A stretch of 64,000 bases of DNA from Sycon ciliatum (taxonomy: Eukaryota > Porifera > Calcarea > Leucosolenida > Sycettidae), in contig NC_088645.1 of NCBI RefSeq assembly GCF_964019385.1, forward strand, positions 23,060,104 through 23,124,103, given 5' to 3'. Both the position numbers and the translations under genes were made by a program. The notes under the pieces are model-generated. The model saw only the letters and a program-made list of their open reading frames with translations, was not told where the DNA came from and made no database searches. Within the stretch, counting starts at the first letter, position 1, and each line of letters begins with the position of its first letter. Below, piece after piece: positions 1 to 10,690 of the stretch.

Positions 1-1602
1 AAGGTCTTGTGATCTAAACGTGCTCTTGGTTAGGGTACTATCAAAGGTCTTGTGATCTAAACGTGCTCTTGGTTAGGGTACTATCAAAGGTCTTGTGATC
101 TAAACGTGCTCTTGGTTAGGGTACTATCAAAGGTCTTGTGATCTAAACGTGCTCTTGGTTAGGGTACTATCAAAGGTCTTGTGATCTAAACGTGCTCTTG
201 GTTAGGGTACTATCAAAGGTCTTGTGATCTAAACGTGCTCTTGGTTAGGGTACTATCAAAGGTCTTGTGATCTAAACGTGCTCTTGGTTAGGGTACTATC
301 AAAGGTCTTGTGATCTAAACGTGCTCTTGGTTAGGGTACTATCAAAGGTCTTGTGATCTAAACGTGCTCTTGGTTAGGGTACTATCAAAGGTCTTGTGAT
401 CTAAACGTGCTCTTGGTTAGGGTACTATCAAAGGTCTTGTGATCTAAACGTGCTCTTGGTTAGGGTACTATCAAAGGTCTTGTGATCTAAACGTGCTCTT
501 GGTTAGGGTACTATCAAAGGTCTTGTGATCTAAACGTGCTCTTGGTTAGGGTACTATCAAAGGTCTTGTGATCTAAACGTGCTCTTGGTTAGGGTACTAT
601 CAAAGGTCTTGTGATCTAAACGTGCTCTTGGTTAGGGTACTATCAAAGGTCTTGTGATCTAAACGTGCTCTTGGTTAGGGTACTATCAAAGGTCTTGTGA
701 TCTAAACGTGCTCTTGGTTAGGGTACTATCAAAGGTCTTGTGATCTAAACGTGCTCTTGGTTAGGGTACTATCAAAGGTCTTGTGATCTAAACGTGCTCT
801 TGGTTAGGGTACTATCAAAGGTCTTGTGATCTAAACGTGCTCTTGGTTAGGGTACTATCAAAGGTCTTGTGATCTAAACGTGCTCTTGGTTAGGGTACTA
901 TCAAAGGTCTTGTGATCTAAACGTGCTCTTGGTTAGGGTACTATCAAAGGTCTTGTGATCTAAACGTGCTCTTGGTTAGGGTACTATCAAAGGTCTTGTG
1001 ATCTAAACGTGCTCTTGGTTAGGGTACTATCAAAGGTCTTGTGATCTAAACGTGCTCTTGGTTAGGGTACTATCAAAGGTCTTGTGATCTAAACGTGCTC
1101 TTGGTTAGGGTACTATCAAAGGTCTTGTGATCTAAACGTGCTCTTGGTTAGGGTACTATCAAAGGTCTTGTGATCTAAACGTGCTCTTGGTTAGGGTACT
1201 ATCAAAGGTCTTGTGATCTAAACGTGCTCTTGGTTAGGGTACTATCAAAGGTCTTGTGATCTAAACGTGCTCTTGGTTAGGGTACTATCAAAGGTCTTGT
1301 GATCTAAACGTGCTCTTGGTTAGGGTACTATCAAAGGTCTTGTGATCTAAACGTGCTCTTGGTTAGGGTACTATCAAAGGTCTTGTGATCTAAACGTGCT
1401 CTTGGTTAGGGTACTATCAAAGGTCTTGTGATCTAAACGTGCTCTTGGTTAGGGTACTATCAAAGGTCTTGTGATCTAAACGTGCTCTTGGTTAGGGTAC
1501 TATCAAAGGTCTTGTGATCTAAACGTGCTCTTGGTTAGGGTACTATCAAAGGTCTTGTGATCTAAACGTGCTCTTGGTTAGGGTACTATCAAAGGTCTTG
1601 TG
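1..1602. repeat. 43-bp satellite array, about 37 copies
   Basis: A 43-bp unit repeats head to tail from base 1 with no variation that I could see, and stops abruptly at 1602 after a partial unit (AAAGGTCTTGTG). Each unit contains the hexamer TTAGGG once, within GGTTAGGGTAC. The left end is cut by the window. The array lies just upstream of an internal exon of the RNF213-like gene, so it is probably intronic. The uniformity suggests very recent expansion or active homogenisation. Confidence 0.97.
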
Positions 1603-1660
1603 CGTCCGCTGTACAGTATAGTCATGTAGATACTGTACCTCCCTGTGTTAACCATTTGTT

Positions 1661-1717
<57 letters not shown>

Positions 1718-1719
1718 AC

Positions 1720-1762
<43 letters not shown>

Positions 1763-1793
1763 GGTGCATGCGCACGTGCGTGCGTGTGTGCAC

Positions 1794-1859
<66 letters not shown>

Positions 1860-1883
1860 ATGTGTGTGTGTGTGTGTGTGTGT

Positions 1884-1921
<38 letters not shown>

Positions 1922-2034
1922 ACGTGTGTGTGTATGCATGTGTGTGTGTGTATGCACGTGTGTGTGTGTATGCACGTATATGTGTGTGTGTGTGCCTGCG
2001 TGTATGTATGTATGTATGTGTATGTGTATGTGTT
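1661..2034. repeat. GT-rich microsatellite (interrupted)
   Basis: Long GT tract broken by GCACGT, GCATGT and GTATGT variants. It runs up to the probable splice acceptor of the next exon, so it is the 3' end of an intron. Open frames through it (Cys-Val, Thr-His runs) come from the repeat and are not genes. Confidence 0.95.
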
Positions 2035-2036
2035 AG

Positions 2037-4148
2037 GATGCACTGTACAGTCACTGTGCTGACATGAATGAGAAGCACGGAGAGCCCAAGGCCGTACAGA
2101 TGGTGATCCAGTTCATTGATCGGGCACGCGTCACCCTGAACGACGTCAGCTGGAACCAGCAACCGGCCGCTAACGTCAGCGTCCTGGAAGCGGTGTCGGG
2201 AATCCGCTTCGGATTATCCTACGCTGCTGAGCACATCTGCCCGATGATCCGAAAACTAATGTCACCCGGACAACAACAACAACAACAACTACAGCTACAG
2301 CAGCAGCAGCAGCAGCAGCAGCAGGCGGAAGACCGCGACAGTGCACACGCGGGTGTCCGCAAGCTGCGCATCGCTGTCGACAACCTGATCCACGCCGTCC
2401 AGGGACTGTGCAATGACTGCGACGGCACGGCCAGCACCATACGCATTTTCCTCATCAAGCAGATCGTGCGGCGCATCGGCCTGGATACGTTCCGCGAGGC
2501 GATGGACAACGACGCTACCAAGCCAGAGTTTGGCTGGATCATGCCCGACAAGCTGAGACCCGAGGCGGGAGAGGAGGCCGTGCCCGATCGCTTCATCGTC
2601 CACGGCGACGCGTACGTGAAGACACGTGAGGCCACCGCCGGTGTGGCTCTCAACACCGACATAGCGCAGCTAACCACAGCCGTAACGTGTAGCTCTCCCG
2701 CGAAACGTATCTACGCCGTCGAGCTGGTGCTCGCTCTCTACCGCGAGGTAACCATGTGCCACGCCGAGTCTGAGGACAGCCATCCGCAGCTTCCCAACGC
2801 CACGCAGAAACTACATGAGTTCATCCAGCAGACGGACCTGCTGAGCCGCGGCGGTAAGGAGCTGGCAGCGTTGCTCATCGACAACACACAGGGTGCCGGC
2901 TTGCAAGCCATGCGAGTGCAGCCAGCACAGAGCGGCAACGTACGCTCCGTGTCGGCCCTGGTCGTGCACTTCGTCACCGTCCTGCAGGAGTGCTCGCAGC
3001 GCAATCGCGTCCTGGAGGTGTTCCACCGCCTGGCGTTCGACCCCACCGCTATGCACGCCGCCTTCCTGCCCACAATGCCCGAGGACCACCTGCAGGAGGC
3101 GCGAACCGCCATCGGGGGAGCGTGGTACGAGTGCCCCAACGGCCACCCGTACCACATCTCCGAGTGCGGCCAACCCATGCAGGACTACACGTGTCCGGAT
3201 TGCGGGCAGCGTATCGGCGGTGGTAAGCATCGTCTCATCAATACCAACCGACAGGCACGCACCGGTGACGCCACACAGGCCGGTCACCTGCTGGGACAGG
3301 CACAGGGACGCAGCACGGCTGCGGTGCCCGAACGCGAGCTGGGCCCGGCCATGACGGTGCTCACGCGCCTCCTCATGCACCTGGCCCTGGTGTGGAGCGC
3401 GTCGTGCGGCAATCCGCAGCAGCTGGCCTCGCTCGGCGAGATGTGCAAGCCAGGAGTACCTGCACAGCGTGTGGCCGAGTTCTTCTGGGCACACCTGGAC
3501 GTGGACATCCGCTGCTTTGCGCAGGCCATCGGCAAAGGACTCGATCAGACGCTGCTGGCGCTGCACTTCTTCTGCGCGCAGATCTGCAAAGAGTGCAAGT
3601 CGAACCAGGCTGGCAATTTGGACTCGGCTCTCTCGTCGCGCATTGCACGCGTAAACTGGGAGCGTGCCTTCCACCAAGACTTCCTGGCCGCCTTTCAGAA
3701 GGCCATGGAGGAGGGCGTGCGCGACGGAATGCAGCGGCTGACCGGTGACCATCGCCTAGGTAACGATAAGCTGATGAAGTCCGTGTTCGAGGTGGACTCG
3801 GCCACGCCCGTACTGGAGGTGGCCGCGCACGAACGCCACCTGACGCCGCGTCTCTGGCGCTACCGCGTGCGTCCGAGCATCGACGGCCTGGCCGTGCAGC
3901 TGGTGTCGCGCAAGGACAAGTTCCCGCTGCTGCACGCCTTCCTGGAACATGAGCACCAGCTCAAGGCTCTGCAGCACCTGCCCGAGATCGTACAGCTGCA
4001 GCGGCAACTCATCGACCGCTTCAGCCGTCGCATCAACCGCCAGTCGGCCAAGGAGAACACCATCAAGACGTACATAAAGGAGCTGGGCGAGGTAGAGCGA
4101 GAGCGCGCTAGAGAGATGATTGCGGCCTACGAAGACGCATGGATGCTG
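2037..4148 (+). CDS. RNF213-like E3 ubiquitin ligase, penultimate exon with RZ zinc finger (partial gene)
   Basis: Internal exon of about 704 codons. A zinc-finger motif at nt 3123-3230 starts W-Y-E-C, ends I-G-G-G-K-H, and places Cys/His at codons 3132, 3144, 3165, 3192, 3201 and 3228. The C-x3-H-x6-C-x8-C-x2-C spacing is that of the RZ finger of RNF213/ZNFX1-type proteins; in RNF213 this finger, not the RING, is reported to carry the transfer activity, with the central Cys as candidate catalytic residue. About 335 codons of helical sequence follow. A polyglutamine run (mixed CAA/CAG, nt 2271-2323) lies N-terminal to the finger. The frame is open from a TAG at 2034-2036; I start the exon after GTGTTAG (2036), the same heptamer that precedes the next exon, but an acceptor at 2050 is possible. 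The donor is CTG|GTGAGA at 4148, phase 0. The AAA+ and RING portions must lie upstream, outside the window. Confidence 0.82.
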
Positions 4149-4232
4149 GTGAGAGCAGCGCTTATGATGATGATGGTTGTTATTGTTGTTGTTGTGTGCA
4201 CGTTGCTTACTGCAGTATGTGAATGTGACGTT

Positions 4233-4234
<2 letters not shown>

Positions 4235-4295
<61 letters not shown>

Positions 4296-4321
4296 GTTTG
4301 TGTGTTTGTGTGTGTGTGTGT
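4235..4321. repeat. GT microsatellite
   Basis: Near-perfect GT tract with TTAGTT and TTT interruptions toward the end. It abuts the left side of the dispersed repeat core that follows. Confidence 0.93.
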
Positions 4322-4530
4322 AAAAACATGGAAAAATGAAAAATAAGGATTCACTGGCCAGAAAAAGTCACTTCAATCAGCTGTGTGGTGGATACCAGGC
4401 TAAACATAGTGGAGGTCAATTCATCAGCCTTTCAAGCTGTTGAATGGTGTAATCCCAGCACAAGTTGCTATGTCTAACATAGCTCTTCGCTATCATCGCT
4501 GCCGCGATGGGCAGGTCTGAGGTGTGTGTG
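4322..4530 (+). repeat. Dispersed GT-flanked repeat, copy A
   Basis: About 200 bp beginning AAAAACATGGAAAAATG and including the blocks GATTCACTGGCCAGAAAAAG and TGTTGAATGGTGTAATCCC. Related copies lie at 30369-30589 and 38943-39078 (plus) and 48690-48905 (minus). GT/CA repeat adjoins the core on both sides in all copies. No terminal inverted repeat or coding sequence is evident; family unknown. Confidence 0.75.
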
Positions 4531-5041
4531 TGGGGGGGGGGGGGGGCGTGCATGTGTGCATGTGAATAATGCAGTGGTGTGATCTAGGGCTGCAACGAAT
4601 ATTCTATTTCACAAACGACCGAATACTCACCCATAACGAACGAATTACAAATATTCTCTCAAAATGCTGAATTGTTTCTAAGGGTGAAACAACTATTTTA
4701 GATAGGAACGAAATCGATTTTCTTTGTAAACGAATCGAATAGTCTATACTAGGGGTGAAACGGGTGATCCGGGTACACGGGTACCCGTTCGTTTAGCTGC
4801 CGATCCGTTAGCAAACGAGTACCCGTTAGTCGTGTACGACAGTACGGTACGGTGCTGACTTGCACAGTCGTACATCGCACAGTTCGGTGTACAGTTTGAG
4901 CGGGTTGTTCTTGATTGATCTTGCTACATGTGACCGTTTTGCATGTAGCGCAGTGCATGCAGTGTACTTGTCACTCGTAGGTCTACTTGCATATCATCCT
5001 GGAGCGAAATCCGGAAGGTACTAGTAACTGTCGTCTCTAAA

Positions 5042-6163
5042 AATAGTTTCCAACCGCTGGATAAGAAGACCTTATCAAGCCTGTTTGCAAAGTGCCGCCA
5101 CTTAGTTGGACATTTCAAGCATTCCGCCTTGAAAACTGGCCAGCTTGAAGATAAGCAACGTCTGGTTGGTGCGAAGGAAGTGAAGCACCTGGTTCAGGAT
5201 TGTGCAACAAGATGGAACAGTGTGTACCAGATGTTGGATCGTCTTGTCCAGCTCAAAGTGCCTGTGCAGTTGGTCCTTGCGGATATGCCAGCCAAGATCG
5301 CCGCTCCATGGACTTGTCCGCAGACCAGTGGGCCACTGCTGAACATCTCCTCGATTTCCTGAGGTCGGTGGACCAGGTGACGACATCTTTGGGCGGTGAG
5401 CAGTACTCAACCCTGTCCTGGCTTCTTCCCCTACTGACGTCACTGAAATCCCATTGCCAGACCGGAGATGATGACGACCTGCTGGTAGTGGCATGCGTGA
5501 AGCAGGCATTTGCGGATAGTATAACTAGGCGCTTTCATTTGGATGGCTTAGATGTTCACGGAGAGGCAGTGCTTGCTGCTGCGTTGGACCCTCGGTTTCG
5601 GGCTCTAAAGTTCCTTGACTTGGAGCAGCAACATGAAGTGCAGCAAACGCTCATCAGCTATGCAAGTGTCGGCTGCTCGCCCTGCACGGAATCTTCAAGC
5701 TCTAGCTCCGAGCCACCAGCAAAACGCCGCTGCCTCCTGGATCAGCTGCTTTGCGACGACGGTGAGGATGAGGATAGCGAGGGATCCATCGAAGCAGAGG
5801 TAGCAGCTTATCTGGCTGAAAAAGCCAGTCAAGCGCTCTGTTGACCCTCTGTTGTGGTGGAGCACAAATGCTGCCCGATTTCCCCGCCTGGCTCCACTCG
5901 CACGGAAGTACTTGTGCATTCCAGCAACTTCTGTTGCATCTGAGCGCGTGTTTTCCTTTGCTGGGCAGATCGTCGACAAACGCCGGAGCAAGTTGTCTGC
6001 AGAAATGATCGATGGACAAGTCTTTCTGCACAAGAACGCCCACATCATCGATGTACGAGTTCCTGCACCACCGAAGCCGGCCATGCCACTTGTCTTGGCT
6101 GCAGTCGAAGACGATGATGAACCTTCACTGCCAGATCTTCCTTCACAGCCAATTGAATTATAG
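5042..6163 (+). pseudogene. hAT-family transposase, N-truncated and frameshifted
   Basis: The reading starts mid-protein at about 5042 and passes through the motif C-A-T-R-W-N-S-V-Y near 5204, diagnostic of hAT transposases. It changes frame between about 5290 and 5320, again open to 5844, and shifts once more at about 5838-5850, where D-P-L-L-W-W resumes. The C-terminal dimerisation region follows (A-T-S-V-A-S-E-R-V-F-S near 5925-5957) and the frame stops at 6163. The N-terminal BED zinc finger is absent. With two frameshifts and a missing N terminus it cannot make active transposase. Confidence 0.88.
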
Positions 6164-6186
6164 ATAGTTCATGCTCTCTCTCCCTG

Positions 6187-6250
6187 TGTGTGTGTGTGCG
6201 TGTATGTGCATGTGCATGCGTGTATGTGTGTGTGTGTGTGTGTGTGCCTG

Positions 6251-6300
<50 letters not shown>
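6187..6300. repeat. Compound GT / CT microsatellite
   Basis: A GT tract with GC and CA variants passes directly into a CT tract of about 50 bases, inside the inner hAT element just after the transposase stop codon. Confidence 0.93.
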
Positions 6301-6301
<1 letters not shown>

Positions 6302-7070
6302 GTTTCTTTTTTTCTCAAGAAGAAGATTCATTCTGGTTAGAAATGCTTCCAGAATGCCCGTAAAAGAGGCGTTGTGCTTACGTTCATAACCAGTGGCAAT
6401 GCAGTGGCAATGTTCTTGTAAAAAGTGCATGGCTTGCTAAAGGGTACCCGATAACCCGCCCGTTAAGCCAGGTACCCGTTTGTTAGCTTAAAGGGTAACC
6501 GTTTCACCCCTAGGACTCTATACCAAAAGAACCTTAGAAAGAGTTTGGCTAGTCCTCAGTTGTTCTAGACCAAGTAGATGTCTAGTGGAGTCATGTCCAC
6601 TACTCTTGTGAGTCATAGTCTCCTTTCTCAACACATAACACAGTATATATCACTCCGTCCCTTCTAGAATTACTACAATAGATCGACTCAAGAGCAGAGT
6701 GTGTGCACGTGTCAAAACGGACGAATATTCTACAGGGGAAAATATTCCTTCCATCTGGTTCCGAACGAACATCAATCGAATATTCGAATATTCCTTGCAA
6801 CCCTAGTGTGATCATGTACACACACCGACCCGGTCGCTCTTGATTATAATTTTCTCTGTACATGTTCTTGTTTCAAAAGGCGTCCAATACAACCGGCCAA
6901 CTTCTGTCCACAGGACATGACTCTGCGTGCAGTTGCCTTCTAACTGTGTTGTCATTCTGTGTGTCTGTTTGTCTGTCTCTCTGTTTGTTTGTCTGTGTGT
7001 CTGTCCGTGTGTCTATGTGTGTGTGTGTGTGTCTGTTTGCTTGTGGATTTTTCAACTGTTGATGTGTTAG

Positions 7071-8270
7071 GTGCGTGAGCCACTGTATAACCACGGTCGC
7101 TTGAAGCCGTCCGAGGATTGTCGCTACGATCACATTCACCGGAAATCGCCGCTCGAGTTCATCCTGCCCACGACGGAGGGATTTGGCCGCAACCCCACCG
7201 GACTGGTGGACTTCCTTGTGATGACGCACAACGAGTTCATCGAGCGCTGCGCCCACATCCGCGGCGTTCCCGTGCGCGAGCTGCCGCGCGTGCTCCTCTC
7301 CGAGGCCACGCACGCCCAGCTGGTGTCTTACGACACCGGGCAGCACCTGATGCCGCTGATCCTGGCCCACTGTCACTACACGCTGGAGGCCGGTCAGGGC
7401 CTGGACGTGCAGTACGACTGGGCAGCGCTGGAGCGACAGCTCGAGCAGCGCTTCGTCATCGGCCGCCCGCTGATCGAGCCGCAGGAGGTGCGCCTGGTGT
7501 ACAGCGAGGACGTGCACAACACCACGCAGATGCAGGCGCTGCGCGGACGCATTCCGCAGACCGAGCTGACGCGCTCCGTTCGTCAGCAGGTGGCCGCTGA
7601 ACTGGTGGACGTCACGGATGTCTGCACGGTTCTCAACGGCCTGGAGGTCTGCATCGGCTTCCTGATGGCGTCTGGCGGTGAGAGCAGCATGCTACTGGCC
7701 ACCTATATGGAGGACGTGCTCAAGATGAACCCCGAGCACGCGCTGATCAGCCGCAAGCTGCGTCGCGCCTGCCAGCTGCATCACATCCTGTCGGCGTGGC
7801 GACTGATGATGGTGCAGCGCACGCACAAGCTCCTAGAGCTCAAGCAGGACGCGTTTGAGCCGGTAATGGTTATCTTCACCAAGCCAATGGATGACGGAGA
7901 GCTACTGGACGAGCTCAACGAGTGGCTGAACAAGCCACAGCGCCGCACACATCAGTGGCGTGACCTGTTTGTCGCCCAGCTGCTGGAGTTCATCATGATT
8001 GAGCTGAGCGAGCGTCACGCCGAGCGTAACGTCAAGTGGGCCGACTACCCGCTGTGCGATGCTCTGCTTGACACCGGCATTGTGGTTGCCATGGGAGACG
8101 GAGACGGCGACGGTGGTGCCGAGCAACTGGAGGGGTTCCCGGAGCTGATCGAGTGTCGCCATGCTGTGGCCGTGTGGCAGGTGTGCGCAGGAATCGGCGG
8201 TGCGTCTGCTGCCGCTTCAAACTCCTCCGTGACTGGCGGTACGGGTGCTAACGCCAGGCGTATGTTCTAA
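7071..8270 (+). CDS. RNF213-like E3 ubiquitin ligase, last exon (C-terminal domain)
   Basis: Begins after the acceptor GTGTTAG in phase 0 and continues the frame of the 2037-4148 exon. It encodes 399 residues and ends with TAA at 8268-8270. The stretch P-L-E-F-I-L-P-T near the start, followed by a block with T-G-L-V-D-F-L and H-N-E-F-I, matches the C-terminal domain that follows the RZ region in RNF213 homologues. The combined C-terminal part after the RZ finger is about 730 residues, close to what I expect for the family. Codon use is GC-rich and constrained, unlike the surrounding AT-richer DNA, which supports a living gene. The last 50 codons (Gly/Ala/Ser-rich) look poorly conserved. I see no canonical AATAAA close to the stop. 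Confidence 0.85.
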   Translation: MREPLYNHGRLKPSEDCRYDHIHRKSPLEFILPTTEGFGRNPTGLVDFLVMTHNEFIERCAHIRGVPVRELPRVLLSEATHAQLVSYDTGQHLMPLILAHCHYTLEAGQGLDVQYDWAALERQLEQRFVIGRPLIEPQEVRLVYSEDVHNTTQMQALRGRIPQTELTRSVRQQVAAELVDVTDVCTVLNGLEVCIGFLMASGGESSMLLATYMEDVLKMNPEHALISRKLRRACQLHHILSAWRLMMVQRTHKLLELKQDAFEPVMVIFTKPMDDGELLDELNEWLNKPQRRTHQWRDLFVAQLLEFIMIELSERHAERNVKWADYPLCDALLDTGIVVAMGDGDGDGGAEQLEGFPELIECRHAVAVWQVCAGIGGASAAASNSSVTGGTGANARRMF

Positions 8271-8444
8271 ATGTGACGACCACCTCTTCCGGGTCAACCG
8301 CCTCTCCTGGTCAACCGCCTCTCCGGGTCAACCGCCTCTCCCGGGCCAACCGCTTACGATGAACGGTCTTGGGCTCGCATGCTTTCTGCTGTAGGTGTTT
8401 GCTACTTCGAGTTCAGTGCGGTGTCGAGTGCCACGTTAGAACCT

Positions 8445-8683
8445 GCAACCATACCTGAAATAATAATGATGTGTTTGTGTTGTATGTGTCCGGATGGGAC
8501 GTCCGTATCATGTGATAATGTTTCTTGTACTAAATTAACTCTGCATTGACTGTACTGCAATGTGGGAGAACCCGCAACCATACCTGAAATAATAATGATG
8601 TGTTTGTGTTGTATGTGTCCGGATGGGACGTCCGTATCATGTGATAATGTTTCTTGTACTAAATTAACTCTGCATTGACTGCA
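8445..8683. repeat. 129-bp tandem duplication in the 3' flank
   Basis: The segment starting GCAACCATACCTGAAATAAT at 8445 recurs at 8574, about 110 bases almost identical, ending TTAACTCTGCATTGACTG in both. It falls in the probable 3' UTR of the RNF213-like gene. Confidence 0.92.
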
Positions 8684-8696
8684 CTGACAATGTTCC

Positions 8697-8850
8697 TTCA
8701 GTCATGTAATCTGCAGTCATGTGACCTGCGGTGTGATCAGTCACGTGACCTGCAGTGTGATCAGTCATGTGACCTGCAGGGTGACCAGTCACGTGACCTG
8801 CAGTCATGAAACCTGCGACCCATGTGATCTGCAGTGACGTGACCTACCGG
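8697..8850. repeat. Degenerate CAGTCATGTGACCTG short tandem repeat
   Basis: Six to seven imperfect units of roughly 20-30 bp built on CAGTCAYGTGACCTGC. CACGTG/CATGTG E-box-like hexamers recur in each, but I infer no regulatory role from that alone. Confidence 0.75.
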
Positions 8851-9688
<838 letters not shown>

Positions 9689-10690
9689 CCGGTTTGTTAA
9701 CGCATGATTTTACCCATCTCGACTGGCTCGCGATCATTCCCTTACTGTTCGTGACTGCATCGCACAGGACACCATTGAAGTTCTGCTGCTATTGCTGTCA
9801 GACAGCCATGCATTCCATACTGCTTTTCCTATCTCTTTCTCACTGCACACGTTTTACGGTCATGCATGTATCACATTTCTCGTGCCAATTCTCGATTATG
9901 AATATGCATGGCATGTGCAAGAAAGTAGAAATGTCACTTTGCATTTGCAACGTTTTTTTTGCACATTAGCTTTGCTGTTGCATCTCCCCCTGGTTAGTCA
10001 TGATCTGTCTGGCAGTCTTGCTGTTGCTCAATTGCGTGTGTGCATGTGCGCCTGCGTAATCCATGCCACTTCTAATTCGTGCATAGCTTGTGCCTTCCCC
10101 GTGGCGCTCTCACTTTTCTCGTTGCACCTCTAGTAGATTCTCTGCACTCATAATTCACCGCTTTTACCAAGAGTACATAACCACTGATAATGTACTCTTG
10201 CTTTTACTTGTGTACTCTTTTCATTGTTCATTTGTAAGGCTATCTCTTTGATAGTTGAGTGGCATGGCAAACTAGATTTCTGATGTTGTTGGCATTTTTT
10301 CTTCTTTTTTCTTTCTTTCCTTTTTCCTTAAAAAAACTATTTTGAGTGCTGGTCACTGCAAAGAGTGGCGGTTTGATTTGATTTTCTAACATGAATTATG
10401 ATGAACTGCACACGCTTTCCGACTCTAGTGGTTTGTCATCAGTGAATGTGTTTACGTGTGTGCGCGTGCGTTTGTGTGCTTGCGTTTGTGTGTGTGTGCG
10501 TTTGTGTGTGTGTGCGTGCGTGTGTGTGTAGTATCAAGAGTACATAACGTACTCTTGGTGGTATGCAGGGTTCTAGCCACGTGAAAGTAGTGTGTGTGTG
10601 TGGGGGGGGGGGGGGGCAGAGCTAACTGTAGCCCTTTTTTTCCATTTTCCAAGAAATCTTGCCATGCAAAATGCAACGTAGGGCCTAGGG

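Larger units (their letters stand above)
4750..6512 (+). mobile_element. hAT element nested in the outer hAT MITE
   Basis: Ends TAGGGGTGAAACGG and CCGTTTCACCCCTA are inverted repeats, followed inward by GGGTACCCG-rich subterminal repeats typical of hAT ends. The left flank GTCTATAC (4742-4749) resembles CTCTATAC at 6516-6523, three bases outside the right end, so the 8-bp target duplication is degraded. It carries the transposase relic at 5042-6163. Length 1.76 kb. Confidence 0.8.
4585..6805 (+). mobile_element. hAT-type non-autonomous element (outer), with perfect 8-bp target duplication
   Basis: Left end TAGGGCTGCAACGAATATT and right end AATATTCCTTGCAACCCTA form a 19-bp terminal inverted repeat with two mismatches. 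The flanking 8 bp, GTGTGATC at 4577-4584 and 6806-6813, are identical. Eight-base duplications and TAGGG-type ends fit the hAT superfamily. Without the inner insertion it would be about 460 bp with no coding sequence, so it is a MITE that was later hit by another element. Confidence 0.88.
4149..7070 (+). other. Intron of the RNF213-like gene (2,922 bp)
   Basis: Bounded by CTG|GTGAGA and GTGTTAG|GTGCGT, phase 0 on both sides. Most of its length is transposon: a GT-flanked dispersed repeat near the 5' end and a pair of nested hAT elements in the middle. Confidence 0.8.

Noticed and set aside
1..1602. CRISPR array or telomere
   Set aside because: There are no unique spacers between units, and the TTAGGG hexamer occurs only once in each 43-bp unit. 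It is a plain tandem satellite in a eukaryotic gene context.
1578..2162. Long His/Thr or Cys/Val open frames in GT/CA tracts (also near 9.5, 35.8, 42.1, 48.3 and 55.6-56.2 kb)
   Set aside because: They arise because GT/CA repeats contain no stop codons; they appear on both strands and in several frames at once.
2219..3752. Minus-strand frames opposite the RNF213-like exon (for example 2811-3752)
   Set aside because: They are shadows of a GC-rich coding exon. The plus-strand frame has a recognisable RZ finger and in-phase splicing.
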